Positions 7,603 through 12,460 of a DNA stretch of 12,460 bases are shown here, piece by piece. The stretch comes from an uncultured Bacteroidota bacterium (lineage in GTDB: Bacteria; Bacteroidota; Bacteroidia; Bacteroidales; UBA12481): the NCBI GenBank assembly GCA_903832165.1, contig CAILAQ010000044.1, forward strand, positions 1 to 12,460, given 5' to 3'. A program made the position numbers and the translations under genes. A model generated the notes under the pieces. That model saw nothing but the letters and a program-made list of their open reading frames with translations. It ran no database searches and was not told the DNA's origin. Every line of letters begins with the position of its first letter. Position 1 is the stretch's first letter.

Positions 7603-7738
7603 AATTATATAAACATCCTGAACCAATTAATGTTTATCAGCAGAATGTCCGACGCTGGCAAATCATTATCTTGGAATTGTTGACGATCTCAAGTACCTTC
7701 ACAGTCTATTAATCAGGTAACATATCGCCAGCGCACAC

Positions 7739-8479
7739 ATGAGGTTCCTCTCCTTCCCGGGCATTGCCATAATCTTCCTTCTTCTGATCCTGATAAAACC
7801 GGATGCTGTTGGTCAGCCATCAACCGGCAACCTGGATTCTCACTCTCTCTTTCACTATTATGACCGCATGTTTCGTGCGGATTCGCGCCTTATCAGCGGA
7901 AATTTCTACCAGGACCTGTCCCCGAAATCAACTGAGGGACACCCCTATAACGGAGATGGTGAATGGGCTGGCGGATCCGTTGTAATCAGAGGTGTGGAAT
8001 TTGACAGCCTTCAACTTAGATACGATATCTATACCAACGAATTGGTAATCAATACACTGAACTTCAATAACACTCCTTTACAGGTCGCTTTGAATAAATT
8101 GCATATCACCAGCTTCACCCTGGGGAACAGAAAATTTATCCATTTTCCTTCAGACGATCCCAGGAAATCCGACCGGTTTTGCGAAGTTTTATCTGAAGGA
8201 CCCGCAACCCTGGTTCTCATGCAAACAAAATCATTGATTATACCGGCTAACGGAAATTCAGTTTTCAGTTATGATACTTACTCCCGGATGTATTTATTTC
8301 TAAAAGGAAAACTGAATGTTTATAACGGCAAGCGTACCTTGGTCAGTGCTTTCCCTGAATACAAGGTTCTTTTGCAGAATTATATCCGGACTGAAAAACT
8401 AAAGTTCCGGTCAGGAAAATTCGATAGCCATGCTCGGCTTGTCAACTATTGTAACACGCTTTTATCAGTTAAGAAATGA
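7739..8479 (+). CDS. Small exported protein of unknown family, first gene of the TonB receptor operon
   Basis: The 246-residue product begins with a long hydrophobic signal peptide (residues 1-25, cleavage near VGQ), so it is exported to the periplasm or outer membrane. There is no lipobox. The mature part looks beta-rich, with the pattern LRYDIYTNELVI (93-104), which resembles segments I associate with uncharacterised exported Bacteroidota proteins; I cannot name a domain. Two cysteines (148 and 238) remain after processing. Its stop overlaps the receptor start as ATGA (8476-8479), which indicates translational coupling and a shared role with the receptor. No FecR domain or anti-sigma feature is visible, so it is not the usual regulator found next to STN-bearing receptors. 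Confidence 0.82.
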   Translation: MRFLSFPGIAIIFLLLILIKPDAVGQPSTGNLDSHSLFHYYDRMFRADSRLISGNFYQDLSPKSTEGHPYNGDGEWAGGSVVIRGVEFDSLQLRYDIYTNELVINTLNFNNTPLQVALNKLHITSFTLGNRKFIHFPSDDPRKSDRFCEVLSEGPATLVLMQTKSLIIPANGNSVFSYDTYSRMYLFLKGKLNVYNGKRTLVSAFPEYKVLLQNYIRTEKLKFRSGKFDSHARLVNYCNTLLSVKK

Positions 8480-11253
8480 AAAAAGCGATTGCAGTTTTCT
8501 GTTTCCTCCTATTGCTCCAGATGAGCCTGGCCGCTCAGAAAAAAACGGTTACTGCAAAACTGAGCCTCAGGAACGTTTCTTTTACTGAGTTTGCCGGAAA
8601 AATAAGCAACTGTTGCGGCATAAGTATCTATTATAACCCTGATTGGGTGGCATCAGTCAGGATTTCAGCTGAAGGTGACAGCATCGATATCGCAGACTTA
8701 CTGGATAAAACCCTCCGCCCCCTCGGTATCAATTTCTTTTACAGGAACAACAACCAGTTTTTTATAACCGGAGCCACCCAAATCTCAACCTCTTCCACAA
8801 TAAAACCGTCAAACACTGATGGTTTCGGTAAAGACACTGTGGCTCTGAATCCAACACAGGACAACTCCCGGAGAATCACCTATGAGAAAATAGCTGAAAC
8901 TGTGGTTATCGGAAGCCGGGGCAATAGCCAGGGATCCCGTCAGTGTTACCTTTCAGGCAGGATCACCAACCATTCGAACGGAGAGCCTGCTGCCGGTGCC
9001 TCTGTGTCAGTTACGGGCACGGGTAATGGCGTAACCTCCGATAGTGAGGGATCTTACTCCATTCCTTTACAGTCGGGCAAAAGCTTTAAACTCAACGTGC
9101 AATGCCTCGGGATGGATACTAAATTATTTATCGTTGAGATGAACAGCTCCGGAGTCCTGAATATTGAACTGGACAGCAAATTGATTGATGTCAGGGAGGT
9201 AACTGTTACCTCCGACAGATTCCAGAATGTCAGGGGAATGCAGATGGGTTTTCAAAGCATCACCGCCAGAGACATGAAAAGCATTCCCATGGTCATGGGC
9301 GAACGTGATCTCTTTAAAGTGGCAAACCTGATGCCGGGTGTGCAAACTGTTGGCGAAGGTTCCGCCGGATATAATGTCAGGGGCTCAGCTTCTGATCAGA
9401 ATCTTTTCCTCATCAACGAGATTCCTGTGCTCAACACAGGTCACCTGTTCGGATTTTTCTCCGCATTTAATCCGGATATGGTAAACGGCCTCAATCTGTA
9501 TAAAAGCAATTTCCCGGTTGAATTCGGCGGGCGCCTGGCTTCAATATTTGACATCACCACCCGGAAAGGAAATAAAAAAGATTTCGGGGCACGCGGCAGC
9601 CTGAGCCCCATAACCGGCTCACTGTTGCTTGAAACACCCATAATAAAAGATAAAGTATCCTTCATGCTCAGCGCCCGCTCAACCTATTCCGATTGGATAC
9701 TCAACAAACTGAAAGATGCTGAAATAAACAAGCGGCAAGGATCTTTTTATGACCTGATGTCCGGTGTTCATATACTAGGTAAGGACGGATCCTCCCTCCA
9801 ATTATTCGGATATTACAGCAAGGATAAATTTTCCTTATCCGGAACTAACCAATATCGCTATTCCAATCTTGGAGCATCAATGATATATGACAAGCGCCTG
9901 GGGGATAAATGGACCATGAAAGCAGCAGCAGTACTCAGTAATTATTTAAATTTCCAGGCAAACAATGAGCTGGCTTCCAAATCATTCGAACATGAATTCC
10001 GGGTCAGGTCGCAGGAGCTTAAAGTAAGATTTACCGGATATCCCATTGTGCGTCATAAAACCGGATTTGGTGGAGATATTATCCTTCATAACCTGGACCA
10101 GGGAATCCTCAATTCGTATGGCGGACAGTCGCTGTTTTCACCGGTTGATTTCGGCAGAGAAAGCGGACTCGAATATGCATTGCATGCCTCCGATGAATTC
10201 TCGGTAACCGAAAATTTTACCATTTATGCCGGATTACGGTATAGCTTCTTTAATTATCTGGGCCCTCAGGATATCCGCATGTATCCCGATAATGTGCCCT
10301 ATGAAACAAAAAACATCATCGATACAGTCAGTTATGGTTTCGGGAAAACCATTAAAACCTATTCAGGTCCCGAATATCGTGTTTCACTCAATTACCAGCT
10401 TAATCCGGATTTTTCAATCAAGGCAAGCTATAATAAGATGAGACAGTATCTCTTTATGCTTTCTAATACTGTTGCAATTTCTCCTACCGACCGTTGGAAA
10501 CTGGTTGATCCATATATAGCTCCGCCCGTGGCCGATCAGTTCAGCCTCGGCGCCTACAAGAATTTCAACCATTCTTCAATAGAAACCTCAGCTGAAGTTT
10601 ATTATAAATCAGTAAAAAACATCATTGAATATAAGGACCGCGCCGACCTTACCTTTTCTCCCGACGTAGAAACCCTCGTGCTTCAGGGTGATCAGAAAGC
10701 CTGGGGTGTTGAATTCCTGATCAGGAGAAATACCGGCAGGCTCACCGGCTGGATCAGTTACACCTGGTCAAGATCAATGATAACGGTAAACGGAACCGAG
10801 CCCTGGCAAAAAATCAATAATGGCATTACTTATCCTGCCAATTACGACAAGCCTCACGCCCTTAATGTTGTCGCCAGCCTGAAATTATCCAGACGGATAA
10901 GCATCTCATCCAATATTGTTTACAATACCGGCAGACCGATAACCTACCCTACCGGATTCATCTACGTTGGAGGCGTGCCTGTAATCAATTATTCCTTGCG
11001 GAACGAATACCGGATCCCGGATTATTTCCGGACCGATGTTGCAATGACTATCGAAGGCAACCTCCTCAAAAAGAAATTCGCACATGGATCATGGGTCCTG
11101 TCTGTATACAACCTTACCGGCCGGAAAAATGCCTATTCCGTTTATTTCGTGCAGGAAAATCTGGATATAAAAGGCTATAAACTATCGATTTACGGAGTAC
11201 CAATCTTCACAATCAGTTACCAGTTCAAACTCGGGAATTATGCGGTTGAATAA
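8476..11253 (+). CDS. TonB-dependent outer-membrane receptor with STN and carboxypeptidase-regulatory-like domains
   Basis: The precursor has 925 residues. Signal peptide 1-20 (cleavage after SLAA) leads into an STN/secretin-TonB short domain (about 24-98), a variable linker, a carboxypeptidase-regulatory-like beta-sandwich (about 157-233; SGRITN and EPAAGASVSV are characteristic), a plug domain (about 255-363; DLFKVANLMPGVQ, YNVRGSASDQNLFLINEIPV and PVEFGGRLASIFDI) and a beta-barrel to the C-terminus, which ends in alternating hydrophobic residues (IFTISYQFKL). It should import a ligand across the outer membrane using TonB energy. STN domains elsewhere signal to a FecR anti-sigma factor, but no FecR or ECF sigma gene is in this window. 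The start overlaps the upstream gene by 4 bp and the 3' end overlaps the DUF4249 gene by 14 bp. The substrate is unknown. Confidence 0.95.
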   Translation: MKKAIAVFCFLLLLQMSLAAQKKTVTAKLSLRNVSFTEFAGKISNCCGISIYYNPDWVASVRISAEGDSIDIADLLDKTLRPLGINFFYRNNNQFFITGATQISTSSTIKPSNTDGFGKDTVALNPTQDNSRRITYEKIAETVVIGSRGNSQGSRQCYLSGRITNHSNGEPAAGASVSVTGTGNGVTSDSEGSYSIPLQSGKSFKLNVQCLGMDTKLFIVEMNSSGVLNIELDSKLIDVREVTVTSDRFQNVRGMQMGFQSITARDMKSIPMVMGERDLFKVANLMPGVQTVGEGSAGYNVRGSASDQNLFLINEIPVLNTGHLFGFFSAFNPDMVNGLNLYKSNFPVEFGGRLASIFDITTRKGNKKDFGARGSLSPITGSLLLETPIIKDKVSFMLSARSTYSDWILNKLKDAEINKRQGSFYDLMSGVHILGKDGSSLQLFGYYSKDKFSLSGTNQYRYSNLGASMIYDKRLGDKWTMKAAAVLSNYLNFQANNELASKSFEHEFRVRSQELKVRFTGYPIVRHKTGFGGDIILHNLDQGILNSYGGQSLFSPVDFGRESGLEYALHASDEFSVTENFTIYAGLRYSFFNYLGPQDIRMYPDNVPYETKNIIDTVSYGFGKTIKTYSGPEYRVSLNYQLNPDFSIKASYNKMRQYLFMLSNTVAISPTDRWKLVDPYIAPPVADQFSLGAYKNFNHSSIETSAEVYYKSVKNIIEYKDRADLTFSPDVETLVLQGDQKAWGVEFLIRRNTGRLTGWISYTWSRSMITVNGTEPWQKINNGITYPANYDKPHALNVVASLKLSRRISISSNIVYNTGRPITYPTGFIYVGGVPVINYSLRNEYRIPDYFRTDVAMTIEGNLLKKKFAHGSWVLSVYNLTGRKNAYSVYFVQENLDIKGYKLSIYGVPIFTISYQFKLGNYAVE

Positions 11254-12400
11254 ATTCATATTATTGGTCATAGCAGCTTTAACCGCCTCCTGCGTTGAAC
11301 GCTTCATACCGGAAACAACCGGCTATGAAAAAGTTCTGTTCATTGAATGCCTGATCACAAATGATACCGCCGTTCGCCCTGTCGTGCATATTTCACGCAC
11401 CGCTCCGGTGGTTTCTCAGGCAGGTGGCAAGCTGACCTATGTTCCGGAGAAAGTTTCAGGAGCCTCAGTCCGTATTGAGTGCGACGATAACAACATCACT
11501 TATTTTCCTCAGTCGGGTGCAGGTAACTACCTCCCCGATACTGTTTTTAAAGCCGAAATCGGGAAAAGCTATAAATTGATCATAAATGTCGATAATAAAA
11601 TTTATGAGTCTGATTTCCAAAAACTTAATGCGTCACCTCCAATTGACAGCATTACCTGCAGACATGTTCTTCAAAAACGCAGCGAAGACGGGTTAATTAT
11701 TGAAGGGTACCGTTTCTATGCGAACAGCCACAGCTCAGAACCCGGTCCCTCATTTTACCGGTGGACTCTCGATGCAACTTTCCGCTACCAGGCACCCTAT
11801 CTTTCTACACATATCTGGACCGGAAGAACTACCAATGCTGAGTCAAACAGGCTGGTAAGAGATTGCTGGAAATCGAAAAATATTCCCGGGATTTATATCG
11901 CCAATACCCGTGGACTCAGCGAAAACCGTATCCGGGAAGCACCCCTTAATTTTGAATCACAATTTGGCGACGAACTTACAATCAGGTACAGCCTTAATGT
12001 GAAACAATACAATATCTCCGAATCAGCACTGGACTTCTGGGATAACGTCACCAAACTGGTTAACGAAACAGGCACTCTTTATGAAACACAGCCTTTCCGG
12101 ATCGAAGGAAATATAAGATGCGCCTCCGATCCTTCAGCATACGTAGCCGGCATATTTGAAGTTGCCGGGGTTTCAACTCTGAGAATATTTGTCGGCAGAC
12201 CGTCCGGTTTCACAATATTCCCCCCTGAGTGTTTCCTTCAGCAGGTGGGCACAAGAGATTTCCCCTGGTACCGGCTGCCCCCGCTCTCTTTTGTGACAGA
12301 GCAGTCGCCCAACGTTTTCATGACCGCCAACCAGGCTTGCTATGATTGCCAGCTGAGAGGCGGAACACTCGACAAACCACCATTCTGGAAAGAAAATTAG
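11240..12400 (+). CDS. DUF4249-type outer-membrane lipoprotein
   Basis: The protein has 386 residues. A short signal peptide ends in a lipobox-like TASC with Cys18 as the likely lipidated residue. The mature N-terminal part is a beta-rich module: YEKVLFIECLITND (29-42), ASVRIECDDN (75-84), GNYLPD (95-100) and PPID (133-136). The C-terminal half has QYNISESALDFWDNV (256-270) and IEGNIRC (288-294), and ends with a Cys-containing CYDCQLRGG segment (367-375). This arrangement matches the Bacteroidota DUF4249 family, found next to TonB receptors that carry STN and carboxypeptidase-regulatory-like domains; the function is not established. Cys331, Cys367 and Cys370 could form a disulfide. The ATG lies inside the receptor's last codons (14-bp overlap in another frame), implying coupled translation. 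A surface-exposed accessory role for the receptor is inferred. Confidence 0.9.
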   Translation: MRLNKFILLVIAALTASCVERFIPETTGYEKVLFIECLITNDTAVRPVVHISRTAPVVSQAGGKLTYVPEKVSGASVRIECDDNNITYFPQSGAGNYLPDTVFKAEIGKSYKLIINVDNKIYESDFQKLNASPPIDSITCRHVLQKRSEDGLIIEGYRFYANSHSSEPGPSFYRWTLDATFRYQAPYLSTHIWTGRTTNAESNRLVRDCWKSKNIPGIYIANTRGLSENRIREAPLNFESQFGDELTIRYSLNVKQYNISESALDFWDNVTKLVNETGTLYETQPFRIEGNIRCASDPSAYVAGIFEVAGVSTLRIFVGRPSGFTIFPPECFLQQVGTRDFPWYRLPPLSFVTEQSPNVFMTANQACYDCQLRGGTLDKPPFWKEN

Positions 12401-12411
12401 CGCCAAAAACA

Positions 12412-12460
12412 ATGACCGGAAATTCTTTCAAATACCTGATATGGATCCTGTTACTCAACC
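12412..12460 (+). CDS. Start of a fourth operon gene, exported or membrane protein, truncated by the window
   Basis: An ATG 11 bases after the DUF4249 stop opens a frame of 16 codons to the window edge. The residues are a polar start (MTGNSFKY) followed by a hydrophobic run (LIWILLLN), as in a signal peptide or membrane anchor. The close spacing after a coupled operon supports a real gene. The product cannot be identified from this fragment. Confidence 0.55.
   Translation, partial: MTGNSFKYLIWILLLN

Noticed and set aside
7603..7738. Promoters in the divergent gap between the SpoIIE operon and the TonB operon
   Set aside because: TATCTTGG at 7667-7674 resembles a -7 box on the plus strand, but no TTTG lies at proper spacing. 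TATAAT near 7605-7610 is too close to the minus-strand start. Promoters must be here, but I cannot place them.

Overview
This window reads as a chromosomal segment of a Bacteroidota bacterium. The evidence is a TonB-dependent receptor with an N-terminal STN domain and a carboxypeptidase-regulatory-like domain, directly followed by a DUF4249-type lipoprotein (a pairing typical of this phylum), A-rich leaders without Shine-Dalgarno sequences, and a moderate GC content. No rRNA, tRNA, CRISPR array, insertion sequence or phage gene was seen. No gene-free stretch exceeds about 260 bases.

Left part (1-1379, minus strand): the N-terminal 459 residues of a secreted subtilase-fold protein whose C-terminus lies outside the window. 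Its catalytic positions look non-standard (Asn where subtilisins have Asp, Glu where they have His). A 256-bp divergent intergenic region (1380-1635) follows. It holds four 11-bp-phased GTTA repeats and an 8-bp inverted repeat with arms about five helical turns apart.

Centre (1636-7602): a lipoprotein gene and, 21 bp later, a 1010-residue ABCG-like exporter (ATPase and membrane domain in one chain) with an unusual N-terminal extension, a CxCxxC motif after the ATPase and a very large loop before the last membrane helix. Facing them on the minus strand is a two-gene partner-switching signalling operon: a membrane PAS/SpoIIE-phosphatase/RsbW-like-kinase fusion, then a STAS anti-anti-sigma-type protein. 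The exporter and STAS genes converge and overlap by 21 bp at their 3' ends. The STAS protein carries the expected phospho-acceptor serine, so phosphatase, kinase and substrate are encoded by only two genes. No sigma factor or other output protein is in the window.

Right part (7739-12460, plus strand): a tightly coupled outer-membrane operon. It contains a small exported protein of unknown family, a TonB-dependent receptor (4-bp ATGA overlap), a DUF4249 lipoprotein (14-bp overlap) and the first codons of a fourth exported or membrane protein. The architecture suggests an outer-membrane uptake or surface complex. The substrate cannot be read from the sequence.
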